In this document: positions 43,624 through 51,841 of the stretch, in pieces
How positions within the stretch are numbered: the first letter of the stretch is position 1
Layout of the letters: each line of letters begins with the position of its first letter
NCBI GenBank assembly: GCA_034927445.1
Contig: JAYFPZ010000003.1
Location: 193,789 to 257,788, forward strand
Source of the DNA: PHAA01 sp034927445
Lineage (GTDB): Bacteria > Bacillota > Syntrophomonadia > Syntrophomonadales > Syntrophomonadaceae
DNA length: 64,000 nucleotides
Direction: 5' to 3'
The notes under the pieces: generated by a model
Database searches by the model: none
Told to the model about the DNA's origin: nothing
What the model saw: only the letters and a program-made list of their open reading frames with translations
Made by a program: the position numbers and the translations under genes

Positions 43624-44331
43624 TCACCACCTGGTTTCACTTAATCTGCGGTACATTTTTGCCGGATCCGGGGCTTGCAGGATGGCTGTCCCTACCAGCA
43701 CCGCGTGTGCTCCTGCAGCCATAGCCCTTTGTACGTCAGGGGAAGAGGAAATGGAGCTTTCACTGATTATCAGGGAGCCTGGATGTATCAAACCGGCCAG
43801 TTTCTCAGTTGTATTCACACTTCCGTCATCCATCTCCAGCTCGACAATACTGCGGTTGTTGATCCCAATCATATTCAGCTCCAACTCTTTGACAGACATT
43901 ATTTCCGCTTCATTATGGGCCTCGACCAGGGGCTCCAGGCCTAACATCAAAGATTCCTCAACCAGTTTAAATAACTGTGGTCTTTCCAGCATGGCAGCAA
44001 TCAGCAGCACGGCCCTGGCTCCAAGGTCCGCACTTTCCTTTACCTGCTCGCTTTCCTTAATGAAATCCTTGCGTAATACCGGCACTGAAACCGCCTGTAC
44101 GATCAGTCGCAGCAGGTCGGTGGAGCCGCCAAAATAGACAGGCTCGGTTACCACTGAAAGCACTGGCGCACCTGCCGCAACCAAAGCTTCGGCAAGTTCA
44201 CCCGGATTCCGCCCCTGGATCAGGTTGCCGGCCTGGGGTGACCTTAACTTAATGTCAGGAATTACCGGTATTTTGCCGGAATGGTACTCATTCCATAATA
44301 CTGCAGAGTATTTTGGGCCTGAAATGCTCAT
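43624..44331 (-). CDS. trpC: Indole-3-glycerol phosphate synthase
   Basis: 235 residues, shorter at the N-terminus than the usual 255-270. Catalytic-site segments are present: IPVIPDIKLRSPQAG, VLRKDFIKE, AVLLIAAML, GINNRSI and ISESSISS. The missing N-terminal helix normally helps cover the active site; an alternative upstream start was not found. It makes indole-glycerol phosphate from CdRP. Confidence 0.93.
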   Translation of the reverse strand: MSISGPKYSAVLWNEYHSGKIPVIPDIKLRSPQAGNLIQGRNPGELAEALVAAGAPVLSVVTEPVYFGGSTDLLRLIVQAVSVPVLRKDFIKESEQVKESADLGARAVLLIAAMLERPQLFKLVEESLMLGLEPLVEAHNEAEIMSVKELELNMIGINNRSIVELEMDDGSVNTTEKLAGLIHPGSLIISESSISSSPDVQRAMAAGAHAVLVGTAILQAPDPAKMYRRLSETRW

Positions 44332-44355
44332 TGCTTCAACTCTTTCCTGGGTATT

Positions 44356-45387
44356 CTATTTTATTGCCGCAAAATCACGGGAAGCACTAATAAGTTGATC
44401 TAATTTGGCCTGGGCCGCACCACTGTCGATAATATCACCGGCCAGCTTTATACCTTCTGCGAAGGAGCTGGCTTTGCTCCCTATATAAAGAGCTCCGCCT
44501 GCATTAATAACAATCGCTTCGCGGTGGGGGCCTTTATTACCGCCGGAAAAAACATCACGGATAACACCGGCATTGGCATCGGGGGTACCGGTGGCAATGT
44601 CTTCAATCCGGCAGCGGGTCAGGCCAAAGTCCTCAGGAGCAATTTCATAGCTGGTAATTGCACCGTCCTTTATCTCGTTGATCCTGGTTTTACCCAGCAG
44701 GGAAATCTCATCCAGGCCGTCCATTCCATGTACGAACAACCCCCTGGTATATCCTAAAGATAGAGCAATTTTTGATACATCATCCAATAGCTCCGGCTTG
44801 TAGACGCCTAAAATATGCCGCGTAGCTCGGGCCGGGTTGATCAAGGGACCAATGATGGTGTAAAAAATAGTTTTTATGCCCAGGGCCTGTTCCGGCGGCA
44901 GCACTTTGTGCATGACCGGGTGAAACAACGGGGCATAAATAAACGCAATCCCGATTTCTTCAATAAGTTTTTCTACCGCCGCCGGAGATAGATTTATTTC
45001 CACCCCCAGGGCTTCCAGAACGTCGGCACTGCCGGAAAGACTGGATATTGAACGGCTGCCGTGCTTGGCCACCGGGATGCCTGATGCGGCCGCCACCAGA
45101 GCTACGGCGGTGGAAATATTAAAAGTGCTTAAGCCTCCGCCGGTACCGCATGTATCCATCAGTTCACCGCTGACCTTAGGAGCCAGAGGGATGCAGTTAT
45201 CGCGCATAGCCCGGGCAATAGCGGTTATTTCAGTGAGAGTCGGCCCCTTCATTAACAAAGCCACCTGAAACCCGGCTATTTGCACATCGCTCAGCTCATC
45301 CTTATTTATCGCCTCAATCAAGCTATAAGCCTCATCTGCCGTTAAATCTTCCCGGGCAGTCAATTTTCCCAATACGTTTTTAATCAC
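44356..45387 (-). CDS. trpD: Anthranilate phosphoribosyltransferase
   Basis: 343 residues. It has the PRPP motif DTCGTGGGLSTFNIST and the KHGSRSISSLSGSADVLEALG segment. It links anthranilate to PRPP, the second step of the pathway. I set the start at GTG 45387 because AAGGAG lies 8 nt before it, whereas the GTG at 45396 overlaps that site. The leader carries two GAG/UAG-repeat clusters and a terminator. Confidence 0.95.
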   Translation of the reverse strand: MIKNVLGKLTAREDLTADEAYSLIEAINKDELSDVQIAGFQVALLMKGPTLTEITAIARAMRDNCIPLAPKVSGELMDTCGTGGGLSTFNISTAVALVAAASGIPVAKHGSRSISSLSGSADVLEALGVEINLSPAAVEKLIEEIGIAFIYAPLFHPVMHKVLPPEQALGIKTIFYTIIGPLINPARATRHILGVYKPELLDDVSKIALSLGYTRGLFVHGMDGLDEISLLGKTRINEIKDGAITSYEIAPEDFGLTRCRIEDIATGTPDANAGVIRDVFSGGNKGPHREAIVINAGGALYIGSKASSFAEGIKLAGDIIDSGAAQAKLDQLISASRDFAAIK

Positions 45388-45420
45388 AACATTCACTCCT
45401 TAAAGATGCTTTTATTACTG

Positions 45421-45468
45421 CTCGCTAAATCTGACGGTTTCTCATCTCATCTCTGCTCAGCTGTACTC
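45421..45468 (-). promoter_or_regulatory. Second GAG-repeat cluster (TRAP-like), near trpD start
   Basis: On the minus strand GTGAG-TACAG-CTGAG-CAGAG-ATGAG-ATGAG gives six NAG triplets at an exact five-base period, followed by TTTAG and CGAG. It ends about 20 nt before the trpD ribosome site. TRAP binds GAG/UAG triplets with two-base spacers, so this could repress translation or extend the first binding site. Confidence 0.65.
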
Positions 45469-45532
45469 ACCCCGTTTCCAAAATAATTGGTTTATGACTT
45501 CGTTGTCATAGTAATTACATTTATCCAATACT

Positions 45533-45568
45533 GAAAAATAAAAAGCCAGAGCCCATGCAAGCCCTGGC
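45533..45568 (-). terminator. Attenuator-type terminator in the trpD leader
   Basis: GCCAGGGC pairs with GCTCTGGC on the minus strand (one wobble), 8-nt loop, followed by TTTTTATTTTT. It lies between the first GAG-repeat cluster and trpD. Confidence 0.8.
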
Positions 45569-45587
45569 CTATGTTCATATAACCAAG

Positions 45588-45632
45588 CTCCACTAGCTAA
45601 TCTCATCCGCTCTCATCTCATCTAAACTACTA
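45588..45632 (-). promoter_or_regulatory. First GAG/UAG-repeat cluster (TRAP-like)
   Basis: The transcript has UAG, UAG, UUUAG, AUGAG, AUGAG, GAUGAG, AUUAG, CUAG and GGAG, about nine triplets mostly with two-base spacing, ending 20 nt upstream of the terminator stem. This is the arrangement of the B. subtilis trp leader, where TRAP binding blocks an antiterminator. The gene for TRAP itself (mtrB) is not in this window. Confidence 0.7.
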
Positions 45633-45645
45633 TTTAATTATCGTA

Positions 45646-45675
45646 ACTATACCTGCCGATTATCCACCCTGTCAA
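45646..45675 (-). promoter_or_regulatory. Promoter for trpDCF
   Basis: TTGACA (45670-45675) and TATAGT (45646-45651) with an 18-nt spacer on the minus strand. It gives trpDCF a separate transcript from trpBA. Confidence 0.8.
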
Positions 45676-45718
45676 TCCATAAAAGTAGAGACCGGTTATA
45701 AGCATCCATATAAATCCG

Positions 45719-46492
45719 TCATCTTGCCACCGCTTGCTTCATCCTGCGCACGTATTCAGCTACGTGGGGAACACAATCACGGCCGTATTGTTCAACAATC
45801 TTTACGATCGCACTTCCGACAATAACGCCATCGGCAAGCTGAGCCATCTTCCCGGCCTGCTCCGGGGTTGAAATGCCAAACCCGATCGCACAGGGAATAT
45901 TTTTGACCTCTTTGACCAATTGGATCATTTCACCAACGTCGGTTTTGATTTCCTGGCGTACCCCGGTTACCCCCAGGGATGATACACAATAAACAAAGCC
46001 CTGAGCCTCTCCGGCAATCATGCGGATGCGGGCCCGGGAAGTCGGAGCAATCAACGATATCAGATTTATTCCGTATTTTTCACAATAGGGCTTAAGCTCA
46101 TCTTTTTCTTCAAAAGGCATATCCGGAACAATAATAGCGTCGATTTCAGTCTCATGACATTTCTGTATAAAGCGTTCACACCCATAACTAAAAATGGGGT
46201 TTACATAAGTCATGAAAGCCAGGGGGATGCCGCACACTTGGCGGACCCGCCCCACCATGTCGAATATTTTATCGGTAGTGGTGCCGCCTGCCAGAGCACG
46301 TTCATCAGCCCGTTGTATTACGATCCCCTCCGCTACCGGATCGGAAAATGGGATACCCAGCTCAACCAGATCCGCTCCCGCTGCAGCCATTCTGATCACC
46401 AATTGTTCAGTTATTGGGAGCGACGGGTCTCCCGCCGTGACAAAGGGTATAAAGGCTTTTCCGGTGGCAAATACCTGTTGTACTCTACTCAT
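45719..46492 (-). CDS. trpA: Tryptophan synthase alpha subunit
   Basis: 257 residues. It contains the catalytic glutamate in VELGIPFSDPVAEG, the aspartate in IIVPDMPFEE, and phosphate-binding GFGISTPEQA with VIVGSAIV. It cleaves indole-glycerol phosphate and passes indole to TrpB. It overlaps the end of trpB by 8 nt. Confidence 0.96.
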   Translation of the reverse strand: MSRVQQVFATGKAFIPFVTAGDPSLPITEQLVIRMAAAGADLVELGIPFSDPVAEGIVIQRADERALAGGTTTDKIFDMVGRVRQVCGIPLAFMTYVNPIFSYGCERFIQKCHETEIDAIIVPDMPFEEKDELKPYCEKYGINLISLIAPTSRARIRMIAGEAQGFVYCVSSLGVTGVRQEIKTDVGEMIQLVKEVKNIPCAIGFGISTPEQAGKMAQLADGVIVGSAIVKIVEQYGRDCVPHVAEYVRRMKQAVAR

Positions 46493-47669
46493 AGATCTGA
46501 TCCCCCCTATAGCGCGCTATGGCAGCGACATCTTTATCACCGCGGCCGGATAAATTAATAACCAGAATTTTATCCCTGCCCATAACCGGCGCCATTTTTC
46601 TCGCATAAGCTACGGCATGGGCACTCTCAATGGCAGGAATAATTCCCTCAATCCGTGAGAGGTATTCAAAGGCTTCAACCGCTTCCGCATCAGTAACCGG
46701 TACATATTCAGCCCGGCCGGTATCATGCAGATAAGCATGTTCAGGCCCTATTCCCGGATAGTCAAGCCCGGCCGAGATCGAATATACCGGAGCTATCTGA
46801 CCGTACCGGTCCTGGCAGAAATAAGATTTCATCCCATGGAAGATACCCATGGTTCCGGTTGTCATGGTGGCAGCATTTTTATCGGTATCAACACCGTGTC
46901 CGGCAGCTTCACAGCCAATCAGACGCACTCCCGGATCATTGATAAACTCATAAAACAGTCCCATGGCGTTGCTCCCGCCGCCCACGCAGGCCAGCAGGAC
47001 ATCGGGCAGCTTGCCTTCCTTCTGCAGCATCTGCTGCTTTACCTCCCGCCCGATTACGCTTTGAAAATCACGGACGATCGTCGGAAACGGGTGCGGTCCC
47101 ATGACCGAGCCCAGAACATAATGAGTGTCGTCCATTCGCGCCGTCCACTCCCGCATGGTCTCATTCACGGCGTCTTTCAAAGTCTCCGTACCGCTGGTAA
47201 CTGCATGCACCTTTGCCCCCAGCAGTTCCATACGATAAACATTGAGGGCCTGGCGTTCAGTATCCTCCCTGCCCATATAAACCTCGCAGTCCATACCCAA
47301 GAGTGCGGCGGCGGTGGCGGTAGCAACACCGTGCTGCCCCGCCCCGGTTTCGGCAATCACCCGCTTCTTCCCCATTTTCTTGGCCAACAGTACCTGGCCC
47401 AGCACGTTGTTGATTTTATGCGAGCCGGTATGATTGAGATCTTCCCGCTTGAGATAGATCTTGGCGCCGCCCAGATCACAGGTCATTTTCTCGGCATAGT
47501 ACAGCAGCGAAGGGCGCCCTGCATAGTTTCTCAGGAGGTCATCCAGCTCTTTCTGAAATTCGGGATCAACTTTGTAGCGGTTGTATGCCTCCTCCAGTTC
47601 AATCACGGCATTCATCAGGGTCTCGGGGATATACTGCCCGCCATGAATCCCAAACCGCCCCTTTGACAT
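46485..47669 (-). CDS. trpB: Tryptophan synthase beta subunit
   Basis: 394 residues. The PLP lysine is in LNHTGSHKINN, the catalytic ETGAGQHG follows, and the phosphate site is GGGSNAMG. It condenses indole with serine. Upstream lies a Trp-specific T-box leader with a strong terminator. The trpB-trpA order precedes trpD-trpC-trpF; trpE and trpG are not in the window. Confidence 0.97.
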   Translation of the reverse strand: MSKGRFGIHGGQYIPETLMNAVIELEEAYNRYKVDPEFQKELDDLLRNYAGRPSLLYYAEKMTCDLGGAKIYLKREDLNHTGSHKINNVLGQVLLAKKMGKKRVIAETGAGQHGVATATAAALLGMDCEVYMGREDTERQALNVYRMELLGAKVHAVTSGTETLKDAVNETMREWTARMDDTHYVLGSVMGPHPFPTIVRDFQSVIGREVKQQMLQKEGKLPDVLLACVGGGSNAMGLFYEFINDPGVRLIGCEAAGHGVDTDKNAATMTTGTMGIFHGMKSYFCQDRYGQIAPVYSISAGLDYPGIGPEHAYLHDTGRAEYVPVTDAEAVEAFEYLSRIEGIIPAIESAHAVAYARKMAPVMGRDKILVINLSGRGDKDVAAIARYRGDQIYE

Positions 47670-47699
47670 ATAAACCTCTCCTTATCAAATAAATATTGC

Positions 47700-47985
47700 T
47701 GCTTATAAAAAATAAAAAGCCTTTGCCCCAACCATCGGGACAAAAGCTTGCAACTTCTGCGGTACCACCCTAATTGACGATAAATCGCCCACTCATTTTT
47801 GCATACCATCATATGCACCCCACTGATAACGGACAGGGTTCCCGTCAGCGCCTACTCTATAAATTTCGGGCTGACCTCGCAAGTCCATTCAGAATAACCT
47901 TCGCTGTCGCCTTCACACCGGCCGGCGGCTCTCTGGGCACGTTGATTCATTCCTACTTCTCTTGCTCATCGGTTTAAGCTATAAA
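47700..47985 (-). promoter_or_regulatory. T-box riboswitch leader, tryptophan-specific (trpBA)
   Basis: On the minus strand the leader shows the canonical features: the Stem I start with AGAGAAGTAGG, an AGAGAGCCG bulge region, a specifier codon TGG (47885-47887) in GAATGGACTT, and the T-box core AGGGTGGTACCGC (47759-47771). A terminator stem closes with CTTTTTATTTTTT (47709-47750). Uncharged tRNA-Trp would stabilise the antiterminator and allow trpBA transcription. Confidence 0.92.
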
Positions 47986-47995
47986 TCTAGATGAT

Positions 47996-48024
47996 ATTAT
48001 AGCGCTGATTGCCCGTTCTGTAAA
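47996..48024 (-). promoter_or_regulatory. Promoter for the trpBA T-box transcript
   Basis: TTTACA (48019-48024) and TATAAT (47996-48001), 17-nt spacer, minus strand, immediately upstream of the T-box leader. Confidence 0.8.
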
Positions 48025-48117
48025 TATGTTTCCAATAGGTTACCAGAAACCAGCAGGGGGGATCCACGATCTTGCGGACTTTAGCGGGTACAATAAAGCG
48101 TCTCCAATATAGTGAAC

Positions 48118-48141
48118 GGGGTTGTTCGGCTGAACAACCCC
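48118..48141 (-). terminator. Terminator-like hairpin after the SPFH gene
   Basis: GGGGTTGTTC (48118-48127) pairs perfectly with GAACAACCCC (48132-48141), 4-nt loop. The following T-tract is poor on either strand, so termination is tentative. Confidence 0.5.
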
Positions 48142-48173
48142 TTAGGCTCTATTTGGCTCTCTCGGCGCAAGTA

Positions 48174-48198
48174 TTAGAGTAATACTGTATTACTCTAA
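48174..48198. other. 25-bp perfect palindrome
   Basis: TTAGAGTAATAC and GTATTACTCTAA meet around a single central base, just past the SPFH stop codon. It may be a protein-binding site or a transcript-end hairpin. Confidence 0.5.
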
Positions 48199-48201
48199 CA
48201 T

Positions 48202-49146
48202 CTAAGACTTGGGTTGACCGGCACTATCCCCGGCAGCTTCCTTCAAGGAGGCAAATACTCCTGCCAGGCCGGCCAGGTCACTGGGTATAATCAGTTTGGT
48301 AGCCTGGCCTTCGCCCAATTGCTTTATGGCCTCCAGCGATTTTAATGCCAGAACCTTATCGTCCATCCCGGCCTCTCTTATCATCACCAGGCTGTCGGCA
48401 AAAGCCTGCTGCACATTCAATATGGCCTGCGCTTCACCCTCGGCTTCTAAAATTTGAGCCTGCCGATTGCCCTCCGCGGTGCGGATATTGGATTCCTTAA
48501 TCCCTTCCGCATTCAGTATGGCCGATTGTTTCTTGCCTTCAGCTTCAAGGATGGCGGCCGTTTTTTGTCCTTCGGCCAGCAGTATGGCCTGCCGTTTTTC
48601 CCGCTCGGCCCGCATCTGTTTTTCCATGGCAGCCTGGATATCCTCAGGGGGCAGAATGTTTTTCAGTTCAACCCGGTTTACCTTGATGCCCCATTTATCG
48701 GTAGCTTCATCCAGGATAGCTCTTAACTTGGTATTCACAAGATCACGGGAGGTGAGAGTCTGATCCAGTTCCAGGTCGCCTACGATATTTCTCAAAGTAG
48801 TTGCAGTCAGGTTATCAATCGCAAAGATTGGATTTTGTATTTCATAGATATACCTAAAAGGGTCAGTTATCTGGTAGTAAACGACGGTATCGATCATCAT
48901 AGTTACATTGTCTTTGGTTATAACCGGTTGAGGGGCAAAACTGACCACCTGTTCCCTGAGATCCACAACCGCCCGAAAACTGTCTACAAACGGAATTATC
49001 ACATTAATGCCCTGTTCGGCTTTTTTATGGTATTTGCCCAATCGCTCCACAATGCCCACCGTTGCTTGGCGGATAATCTTGATGGATGAATAGGCAAGCA
49101 GGACTACAAATAATACAATTATTACATTTACCACAGTTGTCAACAT
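48202..49146 (-). CDS. SPFH/stomatin-like (slipin/QmcA-type) membrane protein
   Basis: 314 residues. One N-terminal transmembrane segment (about 5-20) is followed by the SPFH/PHB domain (about 20-190: VGIVERLGKYHKKAEQGINV) and a heptad-like Ala/Glu/Lys coiled-coil (AEGKKQSAILNAEGIKES) of about 60 residues. SPFH proteins assemble into membrane microdomain rings and guard proteases. It is 26 nt downstream of an NfeD-like gene, the usual partner. Confidence 0.93.
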   Translation of the reverse strand: MLTTVVNVIIVLFVVLLAYSSIKIIRQATVGIVERLGKYHKKAEQGINVIIPFVDSFRAVVDLREQVVSFAPQPVITKDNVTMMIDTVVYYQITDPFRYIYEIQNPIFAIDNLTATTLRNIVGDLELDQTLTSRDLVNTKLRAILDEATDKWGIKVNRVELKNILPPEDIQAAMEKQMRAEREKRQAILLAEGQKTAAILEAEGKKQSAILNAEGIKESNIRTAEGNRQAQILEAEGEAQAILNVQQAFADSLVMIREAGMDDKVLALKSLEAIKQLGEGQATKLIIPSDLAGLAGVFASLKEAAGDSAGQPKS

Positions 49147-49172
49147 AATATCACCCTTTCCTTATTGTCCTC

Positions 49173-49610
49173 TTATTTAGGAGAAAACGCAGCTTCGTCG
49201 ACTACCAGTTTGACTCCGTCAACTCCGGTAACTACTATGCGAATATTGGCCTCAATTTCATGGTGGGATACCGCTGTCCATATCTCGCCGTTAACCTTAA
49301 CCTGCCCGTAGTTCAGGGGAGATATACCGGTCAGGGCAACCCCGTGCTGCCCGATCAGGGCGGCCACATTACTGGCCGTGTCATTGGTTTTGACCATCTT
49401 TACCACCAGGGGACGGGTAAATACTATAAAGATTAGGGTAATTAGGGCAAAAACCAGCAGCTGTCCGGGCAAATTCACCAGCCAGGCCAGCCCCACCGCG
49501 CCGCTTACCAGCAAAGCCGCCAGGGCCAGCCATAGAAACCAGAAGCCGGCCGTAAAAATTTCTATTGCTCCGCATACTATGGCTACCAATATCCACTGCA
49601 GTGCAGACAT
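49173..49610 (-). CDS. NfeD-like membrane protein
   Basis: 145 residues: three or four hydrophobic segments in the first 75 residues, then the NfeD OB-fold (about 80-145: GVALTGISPLNYGQVKVNGEIW and ANIRIVVTGVDG). It lacks the N-terminal protease domain of long NfeD proteins. Paired with the SPFH gene downstream, it likely forms a membrane complex. GGAGGTAATGCG precedes ATG 49610. Confidence 0.92.
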   Translation of the reverse strand: MSALQWILVAIVCGAIEIFTAGFWFLWLALAALLVSGAVGLAWLVNLPGQLLVFALITLIFIVFTRPLVVKMVKTNDTASNVAALIGQHGVALTGISPLNYGQVKVNGEIWTAVSHHEIEANIRIVVTGVDGVKLVVDEAAFSPK

Positions 49611-49863
49611 CGCATTACCTCCTTCATGCTCATAATGTATGACCAGTATAAATACTTCATACCAACATGGCCGGGCGAAATTATCATTTTGAGCATCGCC
49701 TCATAAGTTTATTATATATTATTTTGCCTCCCCAATGGACCTGGTAATAAATCGCAACATGGGGGCGCGTTTTTTTCAAAACCAGTCGATAGTTTTACGC
49801 AAGAAATGCGGGTTCCTTTCATATTATATAAACCCAATAAAAATATCTTAGAATATAGTTAAA

Positions 49864-49887
49864 GGGCTGTTCACAACGGAACAGCCC
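49864..49887 (-). terminator. Intrinsic terminator after the dehydrogenase gene
   Basis: GGGCTGTTC pairs perfectly with GAACAGCCC across a 6-nt loop, followed on the minus strand by TTTAACTATATT. It lies 36 nt past the stop. The rest of the 49611-49922 gap holds nothing recognisable. Confidence 0.7.
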
Positions 49888-49922
49888 CCGGATTACGTTT
49901 TGCAAAGTCCGTATCTTATTGT

Positions 49923-50987
49923 TTATTTGGGGGATACAATAATCTTTATATTCTCATCCTTGTTGTTTATCAACTCCTCGAATCCCTTTTCAATAATTTC
50001 ATCCAGTTTGATCCGGCCGGTGATCATAGTATCAGCGTCCAGCCGGCCGTCTTGCAGCATCGATATAACCGTGGCGAATTCGCCGTTATAGGCCAACGAT
50101 CCTTTGATCTCTTTCTCCGGGAAAGTAACCGTGTTGAATTGGATCGGCGTATCTTTTTCAAATACGCCGGCGGTTACCACAATCCCCCGCGGGCGGATGC
50201 TTCCCAAAGCTACCGGAACCGTCTTGTCACTGCCAACACATTCAATGGCCACATCAGCCCCCAAGCCGTTAGTCATCTTTTGCACTTCGGCGGCAACATC
50301 ACACTGGGTAGGATCCAAGACCGCATCAGCCCCTAACTTCAGGGCATAGTCCTTACGGGCTTTGGCAATCTCCACTACGATTACCTTTTTCGCACCCGCA
50401 GCCCGGGCGCATTGAAGGGTGGACAAGCCGATAGTACCGCCGCCCAGAACCACCACGTTATCACCTGCCATGACCGGGGCCCGGCGAACCGCATGCATTC
50501 CTACCGCCAGGGGTTCCACCACCGCGGCGATTTCAAAAGACATATCATCGGGAACCTTGTAGAGGGTATAAGCCGGAACGTTTACATACTCGGCAAATGC
50601 CCCATCCGTATGCAATCCGGTAAAAGCCAGTTTTTCGCAGCAGGGATAGTTCATGTGTTTACAGGAATAACACTCCCAACAAACCTGACAGGCATCAGGA
50701 GCTACTTTGTCACCAGGTTTCCAGTTTACGACCCCTTCCCCCACTTCCACAATCGTACCGGAAAATTCATGTCCCAGGGTTACCGGGGCTGTCCCACCAG
50801 TTAATTCATGGGGTTGGCCGACTGGAATAAAGATAGGTCCGGCAATATATTCATGCAGGTCCGACCCGCAAATCCCACACCATTCCACTTTAATTTTAAC
50901 CCAATCCCGCGGTGGTGCAGGGGGTTCGGGAATATCAACCACTCTTACGTCTTTTTGCGCATACCATACCGCAGCTTTCATTAACAT
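49923..50987 (-). CDS. 2,3-butanediol dehydrogenase-like zinc alcohol dehydrogenase
   Basis: 354 residues. Catalytic-zinc segments are CGICGSDLHEY and TLGHEFSG. The structural-zinc cysteines are in CQVCWECYSCKHMNYPCC, with the family insertion GPIFIPVGQPHELTGG. The dinucleotide fold has GGGTIGL. BDH-type enzymes interconvert acetoin/2,3-butanediol or related secondary alcohols and diols with NAD. AAAGGAG precedes ATG 50987. It is distinct from the two TBADH-like copies at 30-34 kb. A 38-residue gene lies directly upstream. Confidence 0.9.
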   Translation of the reverse strand: MLMKAAVWYAQKDVRVVDIPEPPAPPRDWVKIKVEWCGICGSDLHEYIAGPIFIPVGQPHELTGGTAPVTLGHEFSGTIVEVGEGVVNWKPGDKVAPDACQVCWECYSCKHMNYPCCEKLAFTGLHTDGAFAEYVNVPAYTLYKVPDDMSFEIAAVVEPLAVGMHAVRRAPVMAGDNVVVLGGGTIGLSTLQCARAAGAKKVIVVEIAKARKDYALKLGADAVLDPTQCDVAAEVQKMTNGLGADVAIECVGSDKTVPVALGSIRPRGIVVTAGVFEKDTPIQFNTVTFPEKEIKGSLAYNGEFATVISMLQDGRLDADTMITGRIKLDEIIEKGFEELINNKDENIKIIVSPK

Positions 50988-51008
50988 TACAACTCCTTTG
51001 CTTTTAGT

Positions 51009-51125
51009 CTAAGGAATGAAATCATTGTCCCAATCCTTTATATTGTCTTCTGATTCCTTAATTTCTTGTTCCTTTTTCTTGGGTGGTTTGGGTTGAGTGT
51101 ATAAACCGTCTTTTTCTTCGATCAA
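51009..51125 (-). CDS. 38-residue charged small protein
   Basis: A short gene starting from TTG 51125 with GGAGGG 7 nt upstream. Sequence MIEEKDGLYTQPKPPKKKEQ continues to WDNDFIP and stop at 51009. It is very charged with a proline-lysine stretch; no family recognised. It lies 21 nt before the butanediol dehydrogenase-like gene, in the same direction, and could be an operon leader peptide or small partner. Confidence 0.5.
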   Translation of the reverse strand: MIEEKDGLYTQPKPPKKKEQEIKESEDNIKDWDNDFIP

Positions 51126-51336
51126 AGGTCTTCCCTCCAAATCAATTATTTTGTCTATCTGCTATTATGTCCTGAAAGCTGTTAAATTATCTTCAACTTT
51201 GCGTGTGGCCCAGTATTTTAAGTTAACCTTTTTTGATATATGTCTTTTATAAATACAATTTAGTAAACTGGTAAATAAGGAAATAATCTGGATCATCTCA
51301 GACTGATCTTAAAATTCCATATAGGAGGAAATTAAC

Positions 51337-51510
51337 ATGAAAGACTTTTTCAACAGCACCGCCTGGAATACATCTACTCTAATTGTATTGGGAATACTTG
51401 CTTTTTTTACAAAGGAACTGGTCACCTTTGCTATGTTAAGTTTTGTTTTGATCATGTTGTCGAACATAAGCAACAGCTTGAATGAGATTTCCAGGAAACT
51501 AGATAATTAA
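51337..51510 (+). CDS. 57-residue small membrane protein
   Basis: A short gene with AGGAGG 8 nt before ATG 51337, starting MKDFFNSTAWNTSTLIVLGI and ending SNSLNEISRKLDN. Two hydrophobic stretches (about 13-24 and 28-43) suggest a hairpin or two-pass membrane protein. No family recognised. The 51126-51336 stretch upstream has no other gene. The ribosome site, ATG and composition are convincing. Confidence 0.7.
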   Translation: MKDFFNSTAWNTSTLIVLGILAFFTKELVTFAMLSFVLIMLSNISNSLNEISRKLDN

Positions 51511-51513
51511 CAA

Positions 51514-51697
51514 TCAAATGAGCGTTTGCGCGCCAAAACGCAGGCGCATATCGCCTTCCTTTTGCGTTTTAGGTGCACCGGCGCCGCGAGCTTTTAGCAA
51601 ACGCCTCCTCAGTCGGGGATTGAACCTGCCACTGAGGAAATATTCGGTGTATCCCCCAACTATATAGGCGGAATTTTAAAAGGCGTTTGATAAATAA
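51514..51697. repeat. Structured intergenic repeat, copy B2 (interrupted)
   Basis: It matches copy B1 (14322-14426) in TCAAATGAGCG, GCGCCAAAACGC, CGCCTTCCTTTTGCGTTTT and the end AAGGCGTTTGATAAA. About 75 extra bases separate the last block from the rest. The remaining part of 51511-51832 shows nothing else recognisable. Confidence 0.65.
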
Positions 51698-51841
51698 TGG
51701 ACAAACTGGATACGCTGGAGCTATCTGCTGGTGGTAAGCATTCCTGCTACCATTTGGTATGGGTATAAATGGCCGACAACTGCAAGCTATTTTTGGTTAT
51801 CTCGTAAATTAAGGTAAGTAAGTGAACGGGGGATGATAGTT

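Noticed and set aside
46725..47666. Long antisense open frame (about 313 codons) opposite trpB
   Set aside because: It lies wholly inside a clear trpB gene on the other strand, has no family resemblance and no ribosome site; it is a by-product of codon bias.
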